Shown: positions 9,872 through 22,067, numbered from the stretch's first letter. The stretch: 64,000 nucleotides of DNA from Pinus tabuliformis (GCA_031772625.1 CM062810.1:708959584-709023583); one strand, 5' to 3'. A program made the numbers and translations. Notes: generated from the letters alone by a model not told the origin.

Positions 9872-11790
9872 GTCTCCTTCTTTACTTAAAGTCTTCTTTC
9901 AAAGTTTTGAGTAGTAGGAGCATGTCGAAATAGAATAAAATTTCGTGGCAACAAACATCTTCTAGAATCTAGAAGCATGATGTACATAGAATTCAAAATA
10001 CTCATGTAGAAGAAGCATTTATAAATTAGAACAAAATGCATGGTTAGAAATATCTTCTAGAATATAGGAGCATGATAGATATAGCTCAAGATATTCATGT
10101 AGAAGGAACATAACTAGGATAGGACCTCGTCCACAATGAAAGAAAATTGGTCATGATTAAGAATCTTAGAAGACCTCCATCATCAAAAGAAAGAAACATT
10201 TGCAGGATAAGGGTCTTCGAGATCCTATGATGGAATCTTCAAAAGAAGATTCATAAACAAAAGCAGATGTTTCATTAGGAATCCCATTCATGGGATTCAA
10301 GAAAAGGATGATATGCAGGCAAGCTAAGATAAAGCAGGAAGGGCCACACCAAGGACAATCAAATAAAGCTGAGATGATCAAAGGAGAATCAACATGAGGT
10401 ATGTATGCATCAAAGTTTATTCATGGTATCATATGTATATTATTGAGTCATGGGAATAGTTCTATGACATGATCAAGTATGAAAGAATATCTTTCACCAA
10501 TGACATGCTCGAAGGCATTTACTACAATAAAATGAAGGTCAACAAAAGGAAAATACTCACATAAGGAGTATAAGATTGGTGACTAAGAAGCAAGAAGAAA
10601 TGTTGACTAGTATTAGAAGCAAGCAATGAATAAGTGCTTCCACAAGGAGCATCATGTGGTTGACCAATCTATCCAAGAAGAAGCAAATGAAGAAAGAGAT
10701 CAAGCATATGAAGAACACCATGATCACAAATAATCACTATTTGACAAGTTACTTTGAAGACATCTCCTAAAAGAAGGCATGGAAACTCTCACAAAGGAAG
10801 AAAAATATCAAAGGACCCTTGACACCTGTGAAAGCCTTGGAGATATGAAATGTGCAGATAACTGATTCTACTATACAAAGATGTCATGGTGAAGAATCCA
10901 TCCAAAAAAAGCACCATTTAATTTTGAATTAATATCAGGATGAAGTCGTGAAGGGCTATTAGATCAAAGCATGGGAACAAGCAAGTATAAAGAAGCATCC
11001 ATGTGAAGAGTAGTCTTAAGCATAGCCAAGTTGATAAGGAATAACCAGATGACAAGAGAACCTGATATATGACAAGAAGGTCACTTTTCACGAAGGAAGC
11101 AATGACATGACAAACCATGAAGGAAAGTGATTGATGGATGGTGCCCTACTAAGAAGAAGTTCGAACAAAGACTTCATGACATCAAAGGAAGGAAGGAGAT
11201 CAAGCAGTTGGAGGACCCACGAAGAAGAAGTTGTTGATGAATGGACAAGTCCCTAGTTAAGAGGGAGTTATAACAAGTTCCCAATTACAAAGGAACTTGG
11301 ACAAGTACCTCATTAGAGGATACTTGGGCATGTCTTCTTCAATTGAGAGGAAGAGATAGACACAACATTCTTGTCTTCTCTTGGGAAGAAAGAATGGGAG
11401 GATTGGGTAATCATCTAACATCCGATACTCTTTAAGCATGTGTAAGCATCCAAGAGAAGAGTAGGCAAGAGGATTTATATTCTTTGAGGGTTGGGAAACC
11501 AAGATAAGAATAGTCCTAGAAGGTCATACTCAGTGAACACCCAGGTGGGTGTGTACCTTGAGAGACAATGACTAAGGTGTCTATAAGTCATTGGTCTCGC
11601 CAACATTGTCCTCTGATCTATTGAGAGATAAAGCTATCAGTAAAGGCTTTGTTGTGGAAACAATGTTGGTTACTACAATGCTATAACAGATGGATTTCCA
11701 ATCCAGTTTCTCTTATGTGAATTCTTCCAGGCTGAAACATAGCCAAACACCTTGTAATGTTGTATAAATACCTCCCTATTTAAGAGGGAG
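9872..11790 (+). other. Non-coding internal region of copy 1
   Basis: About 1.9 kb, rich in A and G on the plus strand, with no ORF carrying a recognisable domain. Two imperfect copies of a 95-bp block (TCTTCTAGAAT starts, 9958 and 10053) occur near its beginning. It ends in a polypurine tract (TTAAGAGGGAG, 11780-11790) beside the 3' LTR. The same region recurs in copies 2 and 3 with similar length, so it is a stable part of the element. Confidence 0.7.
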
Positions 11791-13053
11791 TGTTGATGGA
11801 AATGTAACTAGGTTCGGTCTTCATAAATTTACTTTTGGTATTTGTATTTATTCAAGAAAAGAAATATTATTTTTATAATATATGTCAGTGAATTTCTTGC
11901 TCATTGAAATAAGTCTAGCACATGTTAAAGTGTTATAGGTGAGTCAACGATTCAAAATAAAATGTTGAAGACCTTAAGGGTATGTTACATCATGTATGTT
12001 TATGTATTAGAGTCAAGAAAATACCTCCAAGAAAAGCCAACAAGTCTCCTTCGTGCAATGACACCTACAAAGAAGCAATCTGAATTAAATAAGTCAAGTT
12101 GGCCTGCAATCTTCAAGTCAGACTAAAGGAGGGACAAACCTCTATATATAGAGGTTGTCCACTCACTCAAAAGACAATGCATTCCGCTTTGAAATCATCG
12201 AAGGTAGGAAGTCGAGAAAAGGGTAAAAAAGGGACAAAGAAAGGGTCTCCAAGAGCAGTGAAGAAGAAGGCTACGCAACCAAAGTCAAGAGGATTGTTTT
12301 CTAGGGTAGAAAATAATCACACATGTGAGAAACAAAAGCAACCCTATAGTCATAACTGCAACAATATAACAATCCTAAACTTATCTTTGTTTGGGCTATA
12401 AAGTAAGGCCAACAAGGCCTCCAACTCAAGTGAAGAAAACTCTCTCTCAACCGAAGGTAAAAGGGCCCTAATTCACAAGGATACCTTCCACACATGTGAA
12501 GGTCTAGGGCTTTTTTACAGTCACACAAAGTCTACATCTACATCTCAAGAATGAGCTTGTTTGGTTAAAAGAAGGAAAGTGTCTACATAAGTAAAGGATG
12601 TCATTAAGTATAGAAGAGAATCATCTCATCTAGAGCTCACATAAATAAGGTCCAAGTACAACTGGAAGAAGGAGGATGAAGTGTCGGGGAACAAAGTTCT
12701 GGAAGAAGAAATACTAAGTGCCGGGAAACAAAGTGCAGAAAGGAGGAAGGACTTGAGTTGTGCTTGGAGGATATTCTTGTCAAGTGTCTAGGGTTTGATA
12801 TTGATCAATAAGAAGCTTCAATAAGAGAAACTTACTAAAGGGTTTTCCTCTCAAGAGAAGAGAGGTTTTAGCCCTAACAAAGGGCCAACATCTTGTGTTC
12901 TTGTTGTTATGCTTTTGGTAGCAGTTTGATGAAGTACACACACATGCATTAATAATAAGAAGAAGATTAAGCTAACAAGAAAAGTAAAAGACTCCACATG
13001 TTATCAAGTCAAGAAGAATCACACTACACCTAATTGCCCTTGATTCTTCAACA
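11791..13053 (+). repeat. 3' LTR of copy 1 (1263 bp)
   Basis: It starts TGTTGATG after the polypurine tract, ends CTTCAACA at 13053 and is followed by the target duplication ATTTT. It carries the 3'-type bases shared with the other 3' LTRs (for example CTTGCTCATT and GTGTTATAGG). A small basic ORF (ATG 12177 to 12401) lies downstream of the TATA box; see findings. Confidence 0.9.
12138..12157 (+). promoter_or_regulatory. TATA box inside a 20-bp near-palindrome (gag-only element LTR)
   Basis: ACCTCTATATATAGAGGT is a perfect palindrome, flanked by GGACAA on the left and TTGTCC on the right with one unpaired A. It lies about 350 bp into the LTR and is the only TATA-like site there, so it is the likely Pol II promoter. 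Equivalents occur near 15001, 19692, 22412 and 47538 with one or a few changes. Confidence 0.6.
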
Positions 13054-14638
13054 ATTTTTTTACACCATAAGATCGGGTGTTGTGACTGACGACATAACAC
13101 TTAGGTGTTAAGCCCTTGAGTATATTGTCGGGGGCTTATATCCTTGTTTACTTGCTTTTTGCCCTTCGTTCTTTAGGCTTCCACTACCAGCCACCAACAA
13201 TCAACTTCAGAACTCCCTCTATTGGGTCTTTCTCAAAATTAAATTACGAAGGAGTTACGAAATGTCAAGCCTCCAAAATAACCATGTGGCATCTCCACAA
13301 CACTTAGGTGTTAAGCCTTGCTTTATGCCCTTGATTCTTTGGGCTCCATGACTAAGAACCAACAACATCGGATCTCCCTAGTATTTGAACTTTTTCAAGA
13401 ATCAATTACAACAGAGTTACGAAATCTACGACCTCCGATATACCTCCAGGATGACATCATGGTCTTGTCATCAATCCCATGTGGCATATCCTTAATGGCG
13501 ACATGTGTCATTGGGATTTGCCCCATTAGGACACCGAATAATGCTGAAACTAACTACCACGTGTCCTCTATACAGTCACATCATGCTGATGTCATTTTCC
13601 ATAGTCAGCTCCTGAGGGCCAATCAACAGTTTCTATGTGTCATGTATGAGGAGAGAGAAAGGGTCCTTCGGTCCTAGGTTTTGTAAACAATTTCTTTGTA
13701 AATCTTGCTCCTCATAACCCTCAACGCTTTTAAAGAATTCAATAATAATGGGTTCTGAAATTCTGATATTTCGACCTTCCTATTGACTGAGACTCCGACC
13801 TCCAAAATTCTGAAGTCCCGAAGTTTCGATAATCGAATTCATGGTATCCGAGCAAAACTTTCTCAAAAAGCAATTATATTGAGGTTACGAAATCTCCAAC
13901 CTCCGATATTTCAACCTCCCAAAGCTCTGAATTTCTAAGAATCAGATCCTTGGTATCGATTGAAACTTTCTCAAAAAGCAATGATATTGAGGTTACGAAA
14001 CTTTGACCTCTGATATTTTGATCTTTCGATATTTCGGCGTTCCGAGATTCCACCCTTCCAACATCCGGAGACTCCAACCCTCCGAAATTATGGGTTCTGA
14101 AATTCAGCTTGCTCCTTAGGTTCCAAAATTTGCCCTGCTTCCAAGGACTTCAAGATCCTTACTTCAACTATCAATAACTTTTGATCTCAAGATCCATTCA
14201 TGGACTTCCACATACCATTGGAATGTTATTTCCGAGCACTAACCAACTGTGCTAACTCCAAGAGTATCTAAGGTAATATCTTGAGGCAGAATCTCCTCCA
14301 AATTCTGGGACTCCCACATTCAGACAATGGGGGCCCTCCATGCTTTAACTTATACATCAAAGACTACCAACTGGTAAAAAATCACAAAGATTGCATATTT
14401 GACTGGTAATGAATGTTGAATCAGACCTTCAGTGATGAAGTTTCTAAGTATTGAGATCACAATATAAATTTGAAAGTTTGAAATCTATAAGTGATTAGCA
14501 GTGTCAACTCATTCATCTTCCATACACCTATGTGCTGCAATTTCAGAGCTTGCTCATTTCATAAATTTATTAAAGAGATGTTAAGAAATCGCGAGATTCT
14601 AATTGGCCTTTAACCCCTTTTGCTTTGCCCCTTATTTT
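13054..14638 (+). repeat. Spacer 1 of the array (1585 bp)
   Basis: No ORF with a recognisable domain. It begins ATTTTTTTACACC after the 3' LTR and ends CCCCTTATTTT before the next 5' LTR. It contains the palindromic block AACACTTAGGTGTTA twice (near 13099 and 13301) and four degenerate copies of a block of about 75 bp (CTTTCTCAAAA...GTTACGAAAT...CCTCCGATAT) near 13229, 13390, 13858 and 13966. I do not recognise its origin; it could be another decayed repeat. The same sequence occurs at 20482-22067 and 48453-49899. Confidence 0.85.
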
Positions 14639-15898
14639 TGTTGAAGTAAATGTAACTAGGTTCGGTCTTCATAAATGTAGTTTTGATATTTGTATTTATT
14701 CAAAAAAGGAAATATTATTTTTATAATAAATGTCAATGAGTTTCTTACTCATTGAAATAGGTCTAGCACATGTTAAAGTGCTATAGGTGAGTCAAAGAGT
14801 CAAAAGAAAATGTTGAAGACCTTAAGGGCATGTTAGACCATGTATGTTTATGTACTAGAGTCAAGAGAATGTCTCCAAGCAAACTCAACAAGTCTCCTCC
14901 ATGCAACGACACCTACAAAGAAGAAATCTGAATTAAATAAGTCAAATCGACCTGCAATCTTCAAGTCGGCCTTCAAGTCAGCCTAAAAAAGGGACAAACC
15001 TCTATATATAGAGATTGTCCACTCTCTCAAAATACAATGCATTCCTCTCTGAAATCAGCAAAGGTAGGAAGCCGAGAAAAGGGTAAACAAGGGACGAAGA
15101 AAGGGTCTCCAAGAGCAGTGATTAAGAAGGGTACACAACCGAAGTCAAGAGGATTGTTTTCTAGGGTAGAAAATAGTCACATGTGCGAGAAACAGAAGCA
15201 GCCCTACAGTCATAACTACAACAATATATCAGTCCTAAACTTATCTTTGTTTGGTCTAGAAAGTAAGTCCTACAAGGCCACTCTCTCTCAAGTGAAGGTA
15301 AAAGGGCCCTAATTCACAAGGATACCTTCTACATGTGTGAAGGTCTAGGTCTGTTGTATAGTCACACCAAGTATACATCTACATCTCAAGAATGAGCTCG
15401 TTTGGTTGAAAGAAGGAAAGTGTCTACATAAGTAAAGGATATCATTATGTATAAAAGAGAAGCATATCATGTAGAGCTCACATAAACAAGGTCTAAGGAC
15501 CACTGGAAGAAGGAGGACAAAGTGTCGAGGAACAAAGTGTCGGCAGAAGAAAGACTAAGTGTCGGGAAACAAAGTGCAGAAAGGAGGAAGGACTTGATTT
15601 GTGCTTGGAGGATATTCTTTTCAAGGGTTTAGGGTTTGACATTGATCAATAAGAAGCTTCAATAAGAGAAACTTACTAAAGGGTTTTCCTCTCAAGAGAA
15701 GAGAGGTTTTGGCCCAAGTAGAGAGCCAACATCTTGTGTTCTTGTTCTTATGCTTTTGGTAGCATTTTGATGAAGTACACATACATGCATTAATAATAAT
15801 AAGAAGATTAAGCTAACAAGAAAAGTAAAAAGATTCCCTAAATTGTTATAAAGCTAAGAAGAATCACACTACACCTAATTGCGCTTGATTCTTCAACA
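14639..15898 (+). repeat. 5' LTR of copy 2 (1260 bp)
   Basis: It starts TGTTGAAG and ends CTTCAACA, an 8-bp perfect inverted end. It carries 5'-type bases (GTAGTTTTGAT, CTTACTCATT, GTGCTATAGG) shared with the 5' LTR of copy 3. A basic ORF (15037-15312) begins about 35 bp after the TATA box. Confidence 0.92.
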
Positions 15899-15910
15899 TG
15901 GAATCAGAGC
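15899..15910 (+). other. Primer binding site, copy 2
   Basis: TGGAATCAGAGC, one base from the initiator-Met primer site TGGTATCAGAGC, directly after the LTR. Confidence 0.85.
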
Positions 15911-16225
15911 TAAGGTGACACATCAATGAAAGGGCATCTCAAGAACACTCATCAATGAAGGACATCTAAAAAACTTGAAGCATCTAGCCAAGAAGTCTCA
16001 ATCACTTCAAGAACAAGAAGGTCTACCATCTATCTTTCATCAAGGAAGACTACAAAGCAAGAAGAAGAGCCTTACATAAAGAAATCTACAAGAAGAGAAA
16101 ATCAAAGAAGGACCTACATCAAGCTACAAGTCATCAAGAAAATCTCATCATCAAGTAAGTCCACTTGGAGAAAGTATCTTGAATAACATCAAGATCTAAC
16201 GAAGTAAAGCCATAAAGTCTTCAAG

Positions 16226-16574
16226 ATTGATGCACTCAAGAAAATGCTAGAAAAGAAGGAGGCTTCCTCCTCCTCAAGTGCCAAACCCACTGAAGTCAAT
16301 ATGGATCCAGAAGGATCAACAGCCAGAAAAATAAGTCACATTGAGATCGATTGATCATGATTTGTAAGTGCAAATTTTGGGGAAATCAGTATGTCTGTAT
16401 CTACAGTAGTTTAAGTAGCACTAGTAGTAGTCTAGTTAAGATAAGGATCAAGGAGAAATTTTTTTTTGTAACTCCTGGGATCAAAACTGCTCCAGAAGCA
16501 ATCTATGTAAGGCTCTAGCCTCTTTTTTCAGTTAATGAACAGCAACCGAACTTGTCAAAAAAAAAAAAAAAAAG
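16226..16574 (+). mobile_element. Poly(A)-tailed retroposed insertion (truncated LINE or retrocopy) in copy 2
   Basis: The 17-bp sequence GCCATAAAGTCTTCAAG occurs at 16209-16225 and again at 16575-16591. Copies 1 and 3 have it once. Between them lie 331 bp plus an 18-A tail (16557-16574). The first part reads as an open frame of about 42 codons (DALKKMLEKKEASSSSSAK...), ending in TGA near 16350; the rest looks like a 3' UTR. Poly(A) plus a long target duplication is the mark of LINE-machinery insertion. The stretch before the tail resembles LINE 3' ends in style, but a processed host transcript fits as well. Confidence 0.82.
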
Positions 16575-16634
16575 CCATAAAGTCTTCAAGGAGAAAGCAA
16601 GTCTACTAGATCTCAAAATCTATCAAGTAAGTAT

Positions 16635-17501
16635 ATGTCCCCTTTTGAATATAAATCAATGTCTTTTTGCAAAGAAAGCAACAAATTGGTAGGTACCAAT
16701 GAATTTCTTGCATGGAAGAAGAGGATTGATTTAGTTCTCAAGGAGAATGAACTCCTAGAACACATCGAAGGGAATGTTACTATTTCTGCTAAGGAACAAA
16801 CTCAAGCCTTAGCCAAGTATAATAAGGATGAGACAAGAGCTCAAAGGATTCTAATAGAATCCATCAAAGACTCTCTCATTCCTTATTTCTCCAAACTTGA
16901 ATATCAAAATAAATCTATTTTAAACTAGTAGATCTATTCTCTGGAACCACAGCCGGAGAAGTGATATCTCTATGAAATTAATTGTACAAAATGAAGATAT
17001 CAAAAGAAGGAATAAATCCCTTTTCATGAAGATCTTTGAGATGAGAAATCAACTTCAAGAGCTAGGTGAAGTCATGTCTGATAGAGAAATGACAACTGTA
17101 GTACTCAATACTCTACTCGAGGATTTAGGAAACTTCACATAAAGCATATATGCAAAGAAGGAATCCACCCCACTAAGTGAAATGTGGTCTATATGCAAGA
17201 TAGAGGAAACGAGACTCAAAGCAAAGGAAGATGTGGGATAAAAGGAGCAAGGATTTGCTACCATGGCTAAGAGAAAGGGGAAATTTGGCAACTTTGGTCC
17301 ACGATGAACAAACAATGAAGATATTCCAAAAACCCAATTTTATGGATGCCAAGAATATGGACACTACAAAAGGAATTGTCCTAAACTAAAGGAGGAAAAC
17401 AACAACAAAATAAAAATGGAAGAATCTCATGTGACTCGAGAAATGAAAGAAGAATACAAGAGCAAAAGAAGGAAGATCCTCCAGACCTCTACTATGACTA
17501 A
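16635..17501 (+). pseudogene. Copia-type gag of copy 2, broken
   Basis: ATG 16635 gives 97 codons matching the gag of copy 1 (FLAWKKRIDLVLKENELL), then a frameshift near 16905. Later segments match copy 3 in other frames, with a TAA in the region encoding EDWGSFT-like sequence. The zinc knuckle near 17336 has lost its first Cys (TGT to TTT). The frame end TAA is at 17499. It is more decayed than copy 3. Confidence 0.75.
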
Positions 17502-19331
17502 GTCTAATTATTTACTTGTGTACATAGAGTTCAAAATACTCATGTAGAAGAAGCATTTATAAATTATAACAAAATGCATGGTTAGAAATATCTTCTAGAA
17601 TATAGGAGCATGGTATATATAGCTCGAGATATGCATGTAGAAGGAACCTAACTAGAATAGGACCTCATCCACAATGAAAGAAAATTGATCATGATTAAGA
17701 ATCTTAGAAGACCTCCATCATCAATAGAAAGAAGTATTTGCAGGATAAGGGTCTTCAAGATCCTATGATGGAATCTTCAAAAGAAGATTCATAAACAATA
17801 GCAGATTTCTCATTGGGAATCCCATTCATGGGATTCAAGAAAAGGATGATATGTAGGCAAGCTAAGATGAAGCAGGAATGACCACACCAGGGACAACCAA
17901 ATGAAGCTAAGATGATCAAAGGAGAATCAACATGAGGTATGTATGCATCAAAGTTTAGTCATGTTATCATATTTATATTATTGAGTCATGGGAATAGTTC
18001 TATGACATGATCAAGTATGAAAGAATCTCTTTCACCAATGACATGCTCGAAGGCATGTACTACAATGCAATGAAGGTCAACAAAAGGAAAATACTCACAT
18101 AAGTAGTATAAGATTGCTGACTAAGAAGCAAGAAGAAATGCTGACTAGTACTAGAAGCAAGCAATGAATAATTTCTTCCACAAGGAGCATACGGTGGTTG
18201 ACCAATATATCCAAGAAGAAGCAAATGAAGAAAGAGATCAAGCATGTGAAGAACACCATGATCATAAATAATCACTATCTGAAAAGTTACTTTGAATACA
18301 TTTCCTGAGAGAAGGCATGAGAATTCTGAAAAAAAGGAAGAAAAATATCAAAGGACCATTGACACCTGTGAAGGCCTTGGAGATATGAAATGTGCAGATG
18401 ACTGATTCTACTCTACGAAGATGTCATGGTGAAGAAGCCATCTAGAAAAGGCACCATTTATTGTTGAAGTAATATCAAGATGAAGTCATGAAGGGCTACT
18501 AGATCAAAGCATGGGAACAAGCAAGTATAAAGAAACATCCATGTGAAGAGTAGTTTGAAGCACAGACAAGATGACAAGGAATAACCAGATGACAAGAGAA
18601 CCTGATATATGACAAGGCGACCACTTTCCACGAAGGAAGCAAGGACATGACAAACCAGGAAGGAAACTAATTGATGGATGGTGCCCTACCAAGAAGAAAT
18701 TCAAACAAAGACTTCATGACATCAAAGGAAGGAAGGAGATCAAGAAACTGGAGGACCCATGAAGAAGAAGTTGCTGATGAATGGACAAGTCCGTAGATAA
18801 AAGGGAGTTATAACAAGTTCCCAATTACAAAGGAACTTGGACAAGTACCTTGTCAGAGGATACTTGGGCATGTCTTCCTTAATTGAGAGGAAGACATAGA
18901 CACACCATTCTTGTCTTCTCTTGGGAAGAAATAATGGGAGGATTGTGTAATCATTTGGCATATGAAACTATTTAAGGATGTGTAGGGCATCCAAGACAAG
19001 AGTAGGCAAGAGGACCAATATTCTTTGAGGGCTGGGAACCCAAGATAAGAATAGTCCTAGAAGATCATACTCAGTGAACACCCAGGTGGGTATGTACCTT
19101 GAGAGACAATGACTAAGGTGTCTATAAGTCATTGGTCTTGCCAACATTGTGCTCTGATCTATTGAGAGATAAAGTTGTCAGTCAAGGCCTTGTTGTGGAA
19201 ACAATGTTGGTTACTATGATGCTATAACAGATGGATTTCCAATCCGGTTTCTCTTATGTGAATTCTTCTAGGATGAAACATAACCAAACACCTTCTAATG
19301 TTGTATGAATACCTCCCTATTTAAGAGGGAG
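17502..19331 (+). other. Non-coding internal region of copy 2
   Basis: About 1.8 kb, purine-rich on the plus strand, co-linear with 9872-11790. No recognisable domain in any frame. It ends in the tract TTAAGAGGGAG before the 3' LTR. Confidence 0.7.
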
Positions 19332-20481
19332 TGTAGAAGTAAATGTAACTAGGTTTGGTCTTCATAAATGTACTTTTGATACTTGTATTTATTCAAGAAA
19401 AGAAATATTATTTTTATATTATATGTCAATGAGTTTCTTGCTCATTGAAAGAGGTCTAGCACATGTTAAAGTGTTATAGGTGAGTCAACGATTCAAAAGA
19501 AAATGTTGAACACCTTAAGGGCATGTTACACCATGTATTTTTATGTATTAGAGTCAAGAGAATACCTCCACGTAAAGTCAACAAGTTTCCTTCGTGCAAT
19601 GACACCTACAAAGAAGCAATCAAAATTAAATAAGTCAAGTTGGCCTGCAATCTTCAAGTCGGCCTTCAATTTGGACTAAAGGAGGGACAAACCTCTATAT
19701 ATAGAGGTTGTGCACTCCCTCAAAAGACAACACATTCCTCTCTAAAATCAACGAAGTTAGGAAGCCGAGAAAAGGGTAAAAAAGGGACAAATAAAGGGTC
19801 TCCAAGAGCAACGAAGAAGAAGGGTACACAACCAAAGTGAAGAGGATTGTTTTCTAGGGTAGAAAATAGTAACACATGTGAAAAACTGAAAAAACACTAT
19901 AGTCATAACTGCAACAATATATTAGTCCTAAACTTATCTGTGTTTGGGATATAAAGTAAGGCCTACAAGGCCTCCTACTCAAGTGAAGCAAACTCTCTCT
20001 CAAGCGAAGGTTAAAGGGCCCTAATTCACAAGGATACCTTCCACACATGTGAAGGTCTAGGGCTATTTTATAGTCACACAAACTCTACATCTACATCTCA
20101 AGAATGAGCTTGTTTGGTTGAAAGAAGGAAAGTGTCTACATAAGTAAAGGATATCATTAAGTATAGAAGAGAAGCATCTTATCTAAAGCTCACATAAATA
20201 AGGTCTAGGGTCTAGGGTTTGCCATTGATCAATAAGAAGTTTCAATAAGAGAAACTTACTAAAGGGTTTTCCTCTCAAGAGAAGAGAGGTTTTGGCCCTA
20301 GTAGAGAGCCAACATCTTGTGTTCTTTTTCTTATGTTTTTGGTAGCAGTTTGATGAAGTACACATGATTGCATTAATAATAATAAGAAGAAGATTAAGCT
20401 AACAAGAAAACTAAAAAGACTCCACAAGTTATCAAGTTAAGAAGAATCACACTACACCTAATTGCGCTTGATTCTTCAACA
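19332..20481 (+). repeat. 3' LTR of copy 2 (1150 bp, internal deletion)
   Basis: It starts TGTAGAAG, ends CTTCAACA and is followed by ATTTT. About 110 bp present in the other LTRs are missing near 20208, where the sequence reads GGTCTAGGGTCTAGGG. The repeated GTCTA at the junction suggests deletion through a short direct repeat. It carries the 3'-type diagnostic bases. Confidence 0.9.
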
Positions 20482-22067
20482 ATTTTTTTACACCATAGAA
20501 TCAGGTGTTGTGACTGATGATATAACACTTAGGTGTTAAGCCCTTGAGTATATTGTCGGGGGCTTATACCCTTGTGTACTTTCTTTCTGTCCTTCGTTCA
20601 TTGGGCTTCCACTACCAACTGCCAACAATCAACATCAGAACTCCTTGTATCGTGTCTTTCTCAAAATTCAATTACGAAGGAGTTAGGAAATGTCAAGCCT
20701 CCGAAATACCCATGTGGCATCTCCAAAACACTTAGGTGTTAAGCCTTGCACTACGCCCTTGGTTCTTTGGGCTCCATGACCAAGCACCAACAACATCGAA
20801 GCTCCCTAGTATTAGAAATTTTTCAAAAATCAATTACAATAGAGTTATGAAATCTACAACCTCTGATATACCTCTAGGATGACAGCATGCTCTTGTCATC
20901 AATTCCACGTGACATATCCTTAATGGCGACATGTGTCACTGGGATTTGCCACATTAGGACACTGAATAATGCTAAAACTAACTGCCACATGTCCTCTATA
21001 CAATCACATCATGCTGATGTCATCTACCATAGTCATCTCTTAAGGGCTAATCAACAGTTTCCATGTGTCATGTCCGAGGAGAGAGAAAGGGTCCTTCGGT
21101 CCTTGGTTTTGTAAAAAATTTCTTTGTAAATATTACTCCTCGTAACCCTCAACTCTTTTAAAGAATTCAATAATAAGGAGTTCTGAAATTTTGATATACT
21201 GACCTTCCTATTGATTGAGACTCTGGCCTCCAAAAGTTTGAAGTCCCAAAGTTTCAATAATCGACTTCCTCGTATCGGATCAGAACTTTCTTAAAAAGCA
21301 ATTATATTGAGGTTACGAAATCTCTAACCTCCGATATTTCAACCTCCCAAAGCTCTGAAGCTCTGAGAATCGGATCCTTGGTATCGGTTGAAACTTTCTA
21401 AAAAAGTAATGATATTGAGGTTACAAAATCTTTGACCTCTGATATTTTGACCTTTCGATATTCTGACATTCCAAGATTCCACCCTTCCAACATCCGAAGA
21501 CTCCAACCCTCTGAAATTCAGGGTTTTGAAATTTGGCCTCCTCGTCAGGTTCCAAAATTCGACCTGCTTCCAAGGACATCAAGATCCTTACTTCGACTAT
21601 CAATAACTTTTGATCCCATGATCCATTCATGGACTTCCACATACCATTGGAATGTTATTTCCGAGCACTAACCAACTGTGCTAACTCCAAGAGTATCTAA
21701 GGTAATATCTTGAGGCATAATCTCCTCCAAATTCTAGGACTCCCACGTTGAGATAATGGGGGCCCTCCATGCTTTAACTTGTACATCAAAGACTACCAAC
21801 TGGTAAAAAATCACAAAGATTGCATATATTATTGGTAATGAATCTTGAATCAAAGCTTCAGTGATGAAGTTTCTAAGTATTGAGATCACAATATAAATTT
21901 GAAAGTTTGAAATCTATAAGTGATTAGCAATGTCAACTCATTCATCTTCCATACACCTATGTGCCGTAATTTCAGAGCCTGCTCATTTCATAAATTTATT
22001 AAAGAGATGTTAAGAAATCGCGAGATTATGATTGGCCTTTAGCCCCTTTTGCTTTGCCCCTTATTTT
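20482..22067 (+). repeat. Spacer 2 of the array (1586 bp)
   Basis: Co-linear with 13054-14638 with many point differences and almost the same length. No gene seen. It contains the same four degenerate GTTACGAAAT blocks and both AACACTTAGGTGTTA palindromes, and joins directly to the 5' LTR of copy 3. Confidence 0.9.

Larger units (their letters stand above)
8417..13053 (+). mobile_element. Gag-only LTR retrotransposon, array copy 1
   Basis: It contains the partial 5' LTR (8417-8681), primer site, gag remnant, an internal region with no reverse transcriptase, and a complete 3' LTR (11791-13053). The internal region is about 3.1 kb. A gag without pol between LTRs matches the non-autonomous group known as TR-GAG elements. 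RT, RNase H and integrase would have come from an autonomous copia relative. Confidence 0.85.
14639..20481 (+). mobile_element. Gag-only LTR retrotransposon, array copy 2 (complete outline)
   Basis: This is the only copy with both LTRs and no large interruption: 5' LTR 14639-15898, primer site 15899, internal region 15911-19331, 3' LTR 19332-20481, ATTTT duplications on both sides. Its 5.8 kb include a 349-bp poly(A)-tailed insertion with a 17-bp target duplication. No RT, RNase H or integrase signature occurs in any frame of the internal region. Confidence 0.9.

Noticed and set aside
10918-11502. Leu/Phe-rich minus-strand ORFs suggesting membrane proteins
   Set aside because: They are antisense of purine-rich retroelement sequence, so hydrophobic codons are expected; frames are not kept among the three copies.
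9872-11790. Decayed pol in the internal region of the gag-only element
   Set aside because: No RT, integrase or RNase H motif was found in any frame of three copies that share length and order, so the region seems never to have been pol in this family. A profile search of the consensus would be decisive.
13874-14077. Minus-strand ORF with repeated EVGDFVTSI-like peptide
   Set aside because: The peptide repeat comes from the duplicated GTTACGAAAT blocks in the spacer; copies in spacers 2 and 3 do not keep the frame.
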